From Sphingosinicellaceae bacterium (lineage in GTDB: Bacteria; Pseudomonadota; Alphaproteobacteria; Sphingomonadales; Sphingomonadaceae), in contig CP079108.1 in NCBI GenBank assembly GCA_019285715.1, positions 4,107,001-4,171,000 of the forward strand: a stretch of 64,000 bases of DNA. Reading direction: 5' to 3'. This document shows positions 7,018-14,691 of the stretch, piece by piece. The position numbers and the translations under genes were made by a program. How positions within the stretch are numbered: the stretch's first letter is position 1; each line of letters starts with the position of its first letter. The notes beneath the pieces are model-generated. The model made no database searches. It saw nothing but the letters and a program-made list of their open reading frames with translations, and had not been told where the DNA came from.

Positions 7018-9381
7018 GTGAACGACCAGCTCCTTCCTAGATACAACTACCCCATTGGCACGATCATCAGGATCGACGGCCGGCCTCACAAGCCGCCCGT
7101 GTACGCGGTCCCAGGTCGCCTGATGCTGATGGACTGCCACACCGGCCAGCCCTTCCTCATCCCCGACGGCCATGGCGGCACCGCGATGCCGACCGACGAC
7201 GACTACGACCGTCTCGTCGTCGACGACCGCATCGACGTGACGCTCCCGGAGAACGTGGTCGCCTCCCGCCTGCTCGCCGCCACGGCCGAGTTCGACATGT
7301 CCGATCTCGAGGAGATCGATCCGGGTCTGCGCAAGTCCATCGCGCAGGTGGAGGTGCTCGACGCCAACGGCATCAAGAACGGGGTCAAGGCGATCGCCGA
7401 CGGCCTGGCCGAGCATTGGACCCCAGCCCTTCGTGACGAACACGGCGAGCCCGACAACGCGCACACGATCAAGCGCTGGCGCTCGGAGCGCGGCAAGCCC
7501 GGTGCGCGACGGCCCAAGCTGATGGTCCGCCTTTCGGGCAAGGTGCCGCGGGCACCCTACCTCGACGACACGGCCGAGGAGATCCGCCAGAAGCACGCCC
7601 TCGACACCGTGCAGACGAAGCGGTCGATGACGGGTGGCTACTCGCTGGCCGCTACTGAGCTGCGCGAGGTCAACATGGGCATGAGCGTCCTCTATCCCAC
7701 GCCGGAAAAGCCGTATCCGATCTTCTCCTACGACGCCTTCCGCCGCTCCTGCATCGCGTTGCGGGGTTCGGACACCGTCGCGGCCCGCGACGGCAAGGAG
7801 ATGGTCAAGAGCACAATGCGCGGCGGCGGCCAGCCGCTGACCGCGAGCCGCATCCTCGAAAAGGTCATCATCGACCACACCCCACTCGGGGCCTTCGTCG
7901 TCATCGACATCGAACGCGACATCGTCGCGGGCAGGCCTTGGCTCACCTTCGCAATCGACGTCCACAGCCGCGCAATCGTCGCGTGGGTGATCACCTTCCG
8001 TCCACCGAGCTACGCCACCGTGTGCGAGACGTTGCGGCGCATGAACCTGCCCAAGCGGCCGCCGGCCGTCGACGCCGAGCGCTACCCGATCCTCAAGCGC
8101 ATCTGCGGCAAGCCCACCGAGATCATCGTGGACAACGCGTCCGAGTTCACCTGTCACGGCATGGAGGACGCGACCAAGTCGGCCGGCATCTCTGTCCGCT
8201 GGTGCCCAATCAAGTCGCCAACCTACCGCGCCGTCGGCGAGCGCGTGAACGGCACCGTCGAGCGCAAGATGCTCGAGCACCTGCCTGGCGCGGCCGGCAC
8301 CATCCTTGAAAACGAGCGCTCCGGTCATGACGGGCAGGATTACGCCGCGGTCACGATCAACGAGATCGAGGCGCTGTGCAACAAGGCTATCGCCGAGCTG
8401 CACACCGAGATCAACGAGGGCATAGGATGCCAGCCGGCGCTCAAGTGGCAGAAGTCGGCCAACCGGCACGGCATCGACGTGATGGGCGACGTCCGCCGCT
8501 TCCGTCTCGACACGCTTGACGTCCAGCAGAACGTCCGCATCACCAAGAGCGGCGCCCGCATGTTCAACGGCCTCCGCTACTTCTGCCACGCCGGCGTCCC
8601 GCGGCTGATCGACAACAACCTGCGCTTCGAACCGCGCCGCCAAGCCAAGGTCGACGCGTCGGTCGTCACCAAGGTCAAGTTCGATCCGGAGAACATTGCC
8701 GTGGTCCACGCCTGGGACAAGACCACGAAGTCCTACGTCGAACTTAAGTGCCAGAACGAGACGTACGCCGACGGCATGCCGCTCTGGTTCCACCGCGATC
8801 TGGTGGCGCTCGCGGCAAAGGAGGCCACCGCCGAGCCTGAGGACAGTGCGAAGCCCCGGGCGAAGAGGCTCGCCCAGGCGGCCGACGGCGACATCCCGCC
8901 GCCGTCGCTGCGCCGCCTGTCGCAGATCGACCAGGACGAGGCCGCACCCCGGGGTTTCAACACCGAGGCCGAGCGCCTAGAGGCCCGGGCGCGCCGGATT
9001 ACCGCGGTCCGCAACATCGCCCCGGGTGCCAAGCACCGCGAGCGACTTACCTTGGCCAAGCTCTTGGAGATCCCTCGCCTGCGTCGGATCACCGGCAACA
9101 TCGTCCACCTCGACACCGACTACGCCGCGTCCGCCTCGATCGACGACTTCATCTCGCATGACAGCGCGGCGTTGACCGCACTCGACGCCGAAATACTCGC
9201 GCCTAGGTCGGTACCGCGGCGGAAGGCGCGTCCGGGGCGCTTCGACCGTGATGGCCATGTCGACACCCGTGACGCCGGCAAACCCAGGGACCCGAGGGCC
9301 GGCGCCGCACCGCCGGCTGGCGGCGAGGACGACGTCCTGCAACCAAGCCGCCGTCGTCGCAGCGGCGGCGCGGCCGCCTGA
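7018..9381 (+). CDS. TnsB-like DDE transposase
   Basis: A 787-residue Mu/Tn7-type transposase that would cut and join the 3' ends of the element. The integrase core shows Asp286 (VIIDHTPL), Asp372 (IIVDNASEF) and Glu408 (AVGERVNGT), a D,D(35)E arrangement. A Mu-transposase C-terminal beta-barrel follows (MFNGLRYFC and FDPENIAVVHAWD, about 510-580), then a long charged C-terminal tail, the part that contacts TnsC in Tn7. The GTG at 7018 is chosen because AGGAG ends 7 bases upstream; an in-frame GTG at 6964 lies inside the hairpin array. No frame damage is visible. Confidence 0.85.
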   Translation: MNDQLLPRYNYPIGTIIRIDGRPHKPPVYAVPGRLMLMDCHTGQPFLIPDGHGGTAMPTDDDYDRLVVDDRIDVTLPENVVASRLLAATAEFDMSDLEEIDPGLRKSIAQVEVLDANGIKNGVKAIADGLAEHWTPALRDEHGEPDNAHTIKRWRSERGKPGARRPKLMVRLSGKVPRAPYLDDTAEEIRQKHALDTVQTKRSMTGGYSLAATELREVNMGMSVLYPTPEKPYPIFSYDAFRRSCIALRGSDTVAARDGKEMVKSTMRGGGQPLTASRILEKVIIDHTPLGAFVVIDIERDIVAGRPWLTFAIDVHSRAIVAWVITFRPPSYATVCETLRRMNLPKRPPAVDAERYPILKRICGKPTEIIVDNASEFTCHGMEDATKSAGISVRWCPIKSPTYRAVGERVNGTVERKMLEHLPGAAGTILENERSGHDGQDYAAVTINEIEALCNKAIAELHTEINEGIGCQPALKWQKSANRHGIDVMGDVRRFRLDTLDVQQNVRITKSGARMFNGLRYFCHAGVPRLIDNNLRFEPRRQAKVDASVVTKVKFDPENIAVVHAWDKTTKSYVELKCQNETYADGMPLWFHRDLVALAAKEATAEPEDSAKPRAKRLAQAADGDIPPPSLRRLSQIDQDEAAPRGFNTEAERLEARARRITAVRNIAPGAKHRERLTLAKLLEIPRLRRITGNIVHLDTDYAASASIDDFISHDSAALTALDAEILAPRSVPRRKARPGRFDRDGHVDTRDAGKPRDPRAGAAPPAGGEDDVLQPSRRRRSGGAAA

Positions 9382-9387
9382 AACAAC

Positions 9388-9412
9388 GCCCCGCCCGCGG
9401 TGCGGGCGGGGC
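9388..9412 (+). promoter_or_regulatory. Perfect 11-bp hairpin between tnsB and tnsC
   Basis: GCCCCGCCCGC (9388-9398) pairs exactly with GCGGGCGGGGC (9402-9412) across a GGT loop. It starts 6 bases after the tnsB stop codon and ends 2 bases before the tnsC ribosome-binding site (AGAGGAG, 9415-9421). There is no T-run, so a classical terminator is unlikely. It could protect mRNA ends or limit tnsC translation (inference). Confidence 0.5.
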
Positions 9413-9428
9413 CCAGAGGAGCCACCCG

Positions 9429-10532
9429 ATGACCTATGAAGCGCCTGATCAGCTCGACGACCCTGACTTCGACCTCGACGCCCTGCAACAGAGGGTATCG
9501 GTCCTGACGGGTAAACCACTGGACCCGACTAAGCTGACCGGTCACCTGCTCGTCGCCTATCGGCGCCTGATCGTCCGGGGCATCCGTAGCCCCTACGCGC
9601 CGCAGACCGAGATGGACGAGACGTTCGAGGAGATGCGGGTCGCCGCACCGCTCCTGCGAATGGCGCGGATGCCCCAGCCCTGCGTCAAGATCCTCGCGCC
9701 CAGCTACACCGGCAAGAGCGTTGGCGCACGTGACTACGTCAGGCGCATCAAGGTCGCGCTCGGCGAATCCACCGCTTCGGCCGTCTACGTGAAGCTCGAC
9801 AGCGATGGCTCCGTCGGCTCGCTTGCCGCCGACATCCTGCGCGCGCTCGGTGAACCCAGGCCCGAGAGCCTCACTCCCGATAAGCGCTGGGCCCGGGCCC
9901 GCCGTTGCATCAAGGATCGCAAGGTCGACCTCATGATCCTAGACGAGTTCCAGCGGGCCGGCCGGCGCCTGACGATCCACCCCGTGATCGCGACGAAGAT
10001 CCTCGACATCCTCGACGACGGCGACTGCGCGATCGCGTTCGTCGGCAAGCTCAAGGCGAAGGCGATCTTCAAGGCGACGGATGACCTCGGCAACCGCCTG
10101 GACACCCCGGTGAGCATCGGCCGTCTGATGTGGGGCATACACCAAGCGGAGTTCACCGCTTTCGCCGATGCGTTCGACGAGGCGCTCGTCGATGCCGGCG
10201 TGATCACGTCCAAGGCCGGCCTCGGCGCGCCCGTCATCGCCCAGCTTCTCCTCGAGTCCGCAAGCGGCTTGATCGGGCAGTTCAGCCGGATAATCGAGAC
10301 CGCAGTCATCAACATCACCCGCGACGGCCACAGCGGCATAACACGTCAGGACCTCTCCGACGCCGTCCAGGACTGGGCCGTGGGCAACGAGCGACTCGCC
10401 TACAACCCGTTCGACGGCACGCAGCCGCAGAGCGTGCCCCGGTCTGCCAGGGAGGATGCACACCGGACCGTCGGGAGAGACGATGGGAACGGCGTCGACG
10501 CCGACGATGATCATGAGGGGGACGTCCCATGA
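9429..10532 (+). CDS. TnsC/TniB-like AAA+ ATPase
   Basis: A 367-residue AAA+ ATPase of the TnsC/TniB type, the regulator that links target selection to the transposase. The Walker A region APSYTGKSV (Lys96, Ser97) has Ala in place of the usual first Gly. Walker B is DLMILDEFQRAG (Asp172, Glu173), followed by a sensor-like strand CAIAFVGKLKA. The C-terminal part resembles the helical lid of TniB proteins. ATG 9429 follows a clear AGAGGAG site. The stop overlaps the tniQ start by 4 bases, so translation is probably coupled. Confidence 0.82.
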   Translation: MTYEAPDQLDDPDFDLDALQQRVSVLTGKPLDPTKLTGHLLVAYRRLIVRGIRSPYAPQTEMDETFEEMRVAAPLLRMARMPQPCVKILAPSYTGKSVGARDYVRRIKVALGESTASAVYVKLDSDGSVGSLAADILRALGEPRPESLTPDKRWARARRCIKDRKVDLMILDEFQRAGRRLTIHPVIATKILDILDDGDCAIAFVGKLKAKAIFKATDDLGNRLDTPVSIGRLMWGIHQAEFTAFADAFDEALVDAGVITSKAGLGAPVIAQLLLESASGLIGQFSRIIETAVINITRDGHSGITRQDLSDAVQDWAVGNERLAYNPFDGTQPQSVPRSAREDAHRTVGRDDGNGVDADDDHEGDVP

Positions 10533-12463
10533 CTGACTTCATCTTCATCCCCGGCGAGTCCTTCAACGGCGCGGTCGCGCGCTGGGCCGACGAGGCGGAT
10601 TTCGAACGCATGATCGACGTCACCTCGCACGCCGGCGTGGTCTACGGGCACAGGCAATACGCTCCTTACGCCACACCCGAGCAGATCGCCGCTCTCGCCC
10701 ACGTCATGAGCTGCGAGGCGGACGAACTTCTCGTTCGCGCCACGCCGCGAACCGAGCAGGATCCTTCGAGTCGATACGACCGCCACGTATTCCACGGCGT
10801 CGCGATACCGAGCTACCTCATCGAGAAGCACTCTCGCCGCTACGCCCCCCGCGGACTGGCGATGTCGCTGGCGGACAAGCACATCGGCCACGCATACGAC
10901 CGCGCCGTCTGGCACATCCGTGCGTTTCCGTTCTGCACGGAGAGCTGGCAGACGCTGCGCGACACCTGCCCGGGGTGCGGGAAGCGCCCCGCCTGGCGGC
11001 AGACACTCGGGATCGACCGCTGCGAGCATTGCATGGCGGATCTCAAGACGGCTCACGCCGGCGTCGTTCCGAAGGTTCTTCGGCCATCGCTCACCGCAGC
11101 CGCTGGCCTCGTCAACCACGATCCCGGCCGGCGTTCGGCATCGCTTGCGCTTCTACCAGAGCGTATCTCGAAAGCCGGTCCGTCGGTCGCACTCGACCTG
11201 CTCGTCAACCTGTTGCCGGTAGTCGATCCCTCCCTCGCCACCGATCCGGTGCTTCTGTTCGCCGCCCCGACCCTGCAAATCTGTGGCGCCGTCGCCGGTG
11301 CGTGGCGGGTGATGGTGGGCTGGCCAGACGCCATGGGCGCACTGGCGTCCGCCCGGATCGCGACGCGCACCGACCGCCACAACGACGGCAACGGCGGCCG
11401 CACGATCCGATTTCTCAGCCCGAAGCGGAACACCGGCGTTTCCTCCGAACTACAGGCGCTCATCGCGGAGTGGCGCGTCGACGTCGACCTCGACGGCCCG
11501 AACGGCGACGCCATCCTGAAGCGCACCCGCTCCATCACCGACGTTGCGCAATCCTCCAGCATTGGTTCCCAGGAACTCTCCGACCTACGCCACCGGAATG
11601 CGTTCCCGACAGTGTTCGTCCTCGACCATGGCCGGCCCGAGCCCCGTTTTCCGGTCGAGGTCTTCCAGACCATCGTGAACCTCGGCCGCGTCCGGATGTC
11701 GATGGCAGCCGCGCGATTGGCGATCGGCGTTTCATGCCAAGGCATCGAGCAACTCGTCGCCATGCGGCTGCTCGACCAGGAAGACCATCCATTCGTCCTG
11801 GCGCGCTACGGCACGATGCAGATCGTGGCTTCTTCGATCGACCGCCTCGAGCGCCAACTAGCGGCAGGTGCCCACGGCGATCCGGAAATCTGCACGCTTC
11901 CGCTCTACTCGGCCATGAAGGCCGTCGGCGGCCGCCTCAAACCATGGGGTCCGGTCTTTGCAGTTCTCGTCGACGGATCGATTCCGCCCGGCACGAAGCT
12001 TAATTACGCCCTCGCATCCCACTCGGGCCCGCTGTCCCGGCGCATCCTCATCGATCCGTCCGATCTCCGACGGGTGTGCCAAATGGCGTTCGACGCGCGC
12101 GATAGATCTTTCCGCCAGATTTCCTACTCGGAGACGATGTCGAAGATCGATGCGACTGAGGTCCTCAACCTCGGGTTCAGCAAGTCCGTCCCACTGCTCG
12201 GTGCCATCCGCACAGCCCCCGGCACGCACGAAAAGCTCGTGCCCGTCGCCTACGTGCTCGACCTCGCGCGAACTCACATCTCCGCAGGCGAACTCGCTGC
12301 CCGTCGAGGTGTGTCGCGGCAGCACGCGTTGCGGGACGCAAGGAGGGCCGGCGTTCCGAACCTCGGGCCGGGCGGCTTCTGCAGGAGGGAAGGGGAGAAG
12401 CATCTCCTCGCATTGGCTGCAGATGCGATCGGAGCAGGGTTCAACCAGAGGAGTGGAAAATGA
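10529..12463 (+). CDS. TniQ/TnsD-like target-selection protein with C-terminal HTH
   Basis: The first about 180 residues match the TniQ domain: GESFNGAVARWA, AFPFC and TESWQTL, then a zinc-ribbon-like set Cys147-Cys150 (CPGC) and Cys165-Cys168 (CEHC). At 644 residues it is longer than simple TniQ proteins and closer to TnsD. The C-terminal part contains a likely helix-turn-helix at about 584-607 (GELAARRGVSRQHALRDARR) and another possible one in the middle (MSMAAARLAIGVSCQGIEQL). This suggests direct recognition of a DNA target site, as TnsD does. It overlaps tnsC and the next gene by 4 bases each. The target itself is not evident. Confidence 0.78.
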   Translation: MTDFIFIPGESFNGAVARWADEADFERMIDVTSHAGVVYGHRQYAPYATPEQIAALAHVMSCEADELLVRATPRTEQDPSSRYDRHVFHGVAIPSYLIEKHSRRYAPRGLAMSLADKHIGHAYDRAVWHIRAFPFCTESWQTLRDTCPGCGKRPAWRQTLGIDRCEHCMADLKTAHAGVVPKVLRPSLTAAAGLVNHDPGRRSASLALLPERISKAGPSVALDLLVNLLPVVDPSLATDPVLLFAAPTLQICGAVAGAWRVMVGWPDAMGALASARIATRTDRHNDGNGGRTIRFLSPKRNTGVSSELQALIAEWRVDVDLDGPNGDAILKRTRSITDVAQSSSIGSQELSDLRHRNAFPTVFVLDHGRPEPRFPVEVFQTIVNLGRVRMSMAAARLAIGVSCQGIEQLVAMRLLDQEDHPFVLARYGTMQIVASSIDRLERQLAAGAHGDPEICTLPLYSAMKAVGGRLKPWGPVFAVLVDGSIPPGTKLNYALASHSGPLSRRILIDPSDLRRVCQMAFDARDRSFRQISYSETMSKIDATEVLNLGFSKSVPLLGAIRTAPGTHEKLVPVAYVLDLARTHISAGELAARRGVSRQHALRDARRAGVPNLGPGGFCRREGEKHLLALAADAIGAGFNQRSGK

Positions 12464-12930
12464 ACTTCGCAATCGAACGAATGATCGGAGACACGTACGT
12501 GAGTCTCAAAGGGAGCGACCATCGCGACGGCTTGGACCACCATATAGCGCTGGCCAGTGCGATCTCGACGACGGGCCGGCACGACCCGCTCGAGATCCAA
12601 GCATTCTGCAAAGCCCTGAGCGGACTCGCCTCGACGAGCTACACATCCCTCGTGCAGGCTCTTCCAAAGACGCCGTTGCCGTTGGGCTACAGCCATTTCC
12701 GCTTGTTCGCCGCTGAAACCGGTGAAATCTGGAATACGACGTTCGTATATGAAGATCGGCGGCTGCTTACGCTCCACGATGTCCTGTTCGGCGCGTTGAA
12801 CCAGCCGTTGCTGGAAATGGCGACCTGGACGTTGACCGAATGGTTGCCGGATCAGCTTCCGGGTGTCCTCGACCTCGAACTGACGTTCGAGACCAAGCCG
12901 CGGATGGCCCCCTTCAGGCTGAGGCCCTGA
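12460..12930 (+). CDS. Unknown protein translationally coupled to tniQ
   Basis: A 156-residue protein whose ATG overlaps the tniQ stop by 4 bases (ATGA), which ties it to the transposition operon. I recognise no family. It looks globular, with no signal peptide or membrane segment, and features such as GYSHFRLFAAETGEIW and WTLTEWLPDQLPG. The start is preceded by AGAGGAG. It might be an accessory targeting or regulatory factor or simply the first cargo gene; neither is shown by the sequence. Confidence 0.65.
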   Translation: MNFAIERMIGDTYVSLKGSDHRDGLDHHIALASAISTTGRHDPLEIQAFCKALSGLASTSYTSLVQALPKTPLPLGYSHFRLFAAETGEIWNTTFVYEDRRLLTLHDVLFGALNQPLLEMATWTLTEWLPDQLPGVLDLELTFETKPRMAPFRLRP

Positions 12931-12941
12931 CCGTAGAGCCG

Positions 12942-13304
12942 TCAGCCGGGGCCCTTGATCCAGTCGACATCATCGAAATCGATCTTGAATAGTTCATAGA
13001 GCAGATGCGCACGCTTCAAGTCGGGACTGTCGACGTTCCATTCGCCGGTAGCTTGGCGTCGGACCAGATTGGCGGGCGTCTGGAGAGTGAGGTGTGTCAC
13101 GCCAGCCGCGTCCGCGTCGCCCATGGCGGTGATTGCCGCCGCATATGCCGCGAGATGCGGTGATCCGCTCGCCAGCTGCCAAGACCGCTCGACGCCATCG
13201 TTCCTAATCGTGAAAACAACGCCGAGCGGTGTGATCGGCTTGATGAGGCCGTTGATCGTCACAGTCGCCCGCTTGGTGGGATGCCCGTTCAGTACTCTCG
13301 CCAT
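12942..13304 (-). CDS. RNase H-like fold protein lacking catalytic acids
   Basis: The 120-residue protein follows the RNase HI pattern: a first strand VTINGLIKP, a helix SPHLAAYAAAITAM, then THLTLQTPANLVRRQATGEWNVDSPDL, which parallels the DSQLV...GEWKVKNPDL block of the family. At the places where active RNases H carry Asp, Glu and Asp, this protein has Asn (TING), Ala (LAAY) and Pro (QTPAN). It should therefore be inactive as a nuclease, perhaps a nucleic-acid-binding or decoy protein. It converges on the transposon operon, 11 bases from its last gene. ATG 13304 is chosen; ATG 13346 is also possible. Confidence 0.6.
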   Translation of the reverse strand: MARVLNGHPTKRATVTINGLIKPITPLGVVFTIRNDGVERSWQLASGSPHLAAYAAAITAMGDADAAGVTHLTLQTPANLVRRQATGEWNVDSPDLKRAHLLYELFKIDFDDVDWIKGPG

Positions 13305-13647
13305 TTCGTTGCTTGTCCCGCTTCTGTAGGCGCGCGAGCATGTCACGCTAATGATAACTGAATAGTTAATGCCGGAGCCTTGTCGTGAACCGATCCGTCG
13401 CCGACGGCGACCACAGATTTCGAATATCAGATCACGTTGTCCGATGCAGGAATACGATCATCACCAGCGATAACCGCCTGCGATGACGGCCTAGGAGCAA
13501 GGGTCCACAAATCGAGTAGGTTGGAGGAGCAGTGTAATGCATGCTCCTAAGTGCAAAACGAAGCCTCCCCTTCGAACAGCGGCGCACGCATATTCCGACC
13601 GGACACTCTCGAACGTCACGATATTACGATCCCGGCATACCGCCCGC
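13305..13647. other. Intergenic stretch, probable right border zone of the accessory region
   Basis: No convincing gene. It contains an AT-rich patch with the palindrome TAACT-GAAT-AGTTA (13355-13368), a likely promoter or operator for the RNase H-like gene, and a hairpin GTCGCC-GAC-GGCGAC (13397-13411). A stem CGCCCGCC (13641-13648) with GGCGGGCG (13655-13662) overlaps the end of the next minus-strand gene. A transposon end may be here, but I could not identify one. Confidence 0.4.
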
Positions 13648-13812
13648 CTAAGCCGGCGGGCGCGACTGCATCGGCTGGTTCGACGGCCCCTGGTTGGTCA
13701 CGCTCGGGTTGCTCCGGGTGCGCCAGGTATCGATCCCGGCCCGGACGACGACCACGACGACCGCCGTGATTACCGCGATCACCGCGAGCGCTCCCTTGCT
13801 ACGCACGTCCAT
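13648..13812 (-). CDS. Small single-pass membrane protein
   Basis: A 54-residue protein with a short basic N-terminus (MDVRSKG), one strong hydrophobic segment (ALAVIAVITAVVVVVVRAG) and a polar tail. An AGGAAA site lies 7 bases before the ATG, and a GC-rich stem overlaps the stop. It is divergent from the phosphatase-like gene at 13907. No family is recognised. Confidence 0.45.
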   Translation of the reverse strand: MDVRSKGALAVIAVITAVVVVVVRAGIDTWRTRSNPSVTNQGPSNQPMQSRPPA

Positions 13813-13906
13813 TACCGGTTTCCTGTTCGCGTCGGTCGAGGCAGCGCGGGAGGCGGGCCTTCGTCGTGACGTGACTCGCACGTCCGGCGCGCGCTAGAAA
13901 GCGCAG

Positions 13907-14335
13907 ATGTTCATCAATCTCACCGAAAACATCGCCGTTGCCGGGCAGATTGCGCCCGCCGACCTGATCACGGCCGCCGCCCAAGGCTTCGTCGCGGTGG
14001 TCAACAATCGGCCCGATGGCGAAGAGGCCGGTCAGCCGACGAGCGCAACGATGCGCGAGGCGGCGTTGGCGGCGGGCCTGCGCTACGACGCGATCCCCAT
14101 CGACCAGAGCGGACTCTCGATGCCGCAGGTCGAGGCGATGGCCGCGGTCCTCGACGCCGCCGGTGAAGGCCGCGTGCTGGCCTGGTGCCGGTCGGGGACG
14201 CGTTCAACGCATCTGTGGGCGCTCGCCGAGGCGAGCCGGGGGGGTGACCCCGACGTTATTGTCGCAGCCGCCGCGACGGGCCGTTACGACGTCTCCGGGC
14301 TGCTCCCGACGCTGCGGAAACTTAGCGGGCAGTGA
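13907..14335 (+). CDS. TIGR01244/DUF442-type sulfur transferase or phosphatase-like protein
   Basis: A 142-residue protein of the beta-lactamase-hydrolase-like (Blh N-domain) group: N-terminal INLTENIAVAGQIAPADL, NNRPDGEEAGQPT, and the P-loop LAWCRSGTRST, a CxxGxRS cysteine-phosphatase signature. Fused to persulfide dioxygenase domains, this domain has been linked to sulfide metabolism; here it stands alone. It is followed by a small membrane protein 2 bases later and then a sterol-desaturase-family gene, probably as an operon. Confidence 0.8.
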   Translation: MFINLTENIAVAGQIAPADLITAAAQGFVAVVNNRPDGEEAGQPTSATMREAALAAGLRYDAIPIDQSGLSMPQVEAMAAVLDAAGEGRVLAWCRSGTRSTHLWALAEASRGGDPDVIVAAAATGRYDVSGLLPTLRKLSGQ

Positions 14336-14337
14336 TC

Positions 14338-14691
14338 ATGTTCGCTGCCTCGCTGGTGGCGATCGCGGTTCTCGTCGGAATCTGCTGGGCGCTCGGCTTT
14401 CGGGGCGAGCCCGTGCTGGCCGACGCGGCTGAAGCAGAGCGGGTGGCGGACGCAGCCCTGACCGGCTTCCGCGCCAGGGATGCGATTCTAGCGGAAAACG
14501 GACATGGCGCGCTGCTGCGGGGCGACGACGGACGGCTGGTCGCAGTGCGCCCGGTCGGTGACCGCTGGCTGGTGCGGGTGCTCGGGCCGGATGCGACGCG
14601 CGACGGCGATCGGCTCGTCCTACCCCGCGAGGCTGGGGCGCGGGCAGCGCTGACGCTGCCCGAATCGCAGCGCTGGGCCGCATGGCTGTGA
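14338..14691 (+). CDS. Membrane-anchored hypothetical protein
   Basis: A 117-residue protein with an N-terminal hydrophobic anchor (FAASLVAIAVLVGICWALGF) and a soluble remainder rich in Asp, Arg and Ala (GALLRGDDGRLVAVR, GDRWLVRVLGP). It starts 2 bases after the preceding stop; GTG 14332 is an alternative. It overlaps the next gene by 10 bases. Unknown function; homologues are often annotated only as hypothetical. Confidence 0.6.
   Translation: MFAASLVAIAVLVGICWALGFRGEPVLADAAEAERVADAALTGFRARDAILAENGHGALLRGDDGRLVAVRPVGDRWLVRVLGPDATRDGDRLVLPREAGARAALTLPESQRWAAWL

Larger units (their letters stand above)
6030..12930 (+). mobile_element. Tn7-like transposition module (tnsA-tnsB-tnsC-tniQ plus accessory gene), ends undefined
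   Basis: Five same-strand genes encode a TnsA-like nuclease, a TnsB-like DDE transposase, a TnsC/TniB-like ATPase, a long TniQ/TnsD-like protein and an unknown protein. tnsC, tniQ and the last gene are joined by 4-base stop/start overlaps. This is the full core set of a cut-and-paste Tn7-type element. I could not find TnsB-binding repeats or TGT/ACA ends on either side: the left side is replaced by another IS, and the right end is somewhere after 12930, possibly beyond 13304. No CRISPR array or Cas genes are present, so targeting would be protein-guided. Confidence 0.75.

Noticed and set aside
6799-8793. Long open frame of 664 codons on the minus strand opposite tnsB
   Set aside because: It lies opposite a gene with clear DDE motifs, has no family resemblance and is typical of antisense frames in GC-rich DNA.
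13341-13370. TGTCAC followed by an AT-rich palindrome as a possible right end of the Tn7-like element
   Set aside because: The TGT points to the right, whereas a right end should finish in ACA; no repeated TnsB-like sites are seen nearby. More likely a promoter/operator.
13537-13869. 110-codon plus-strand frame
   Set aside because: Histidine/Arg-rich antisense to a better-supported small membrane protein gene.
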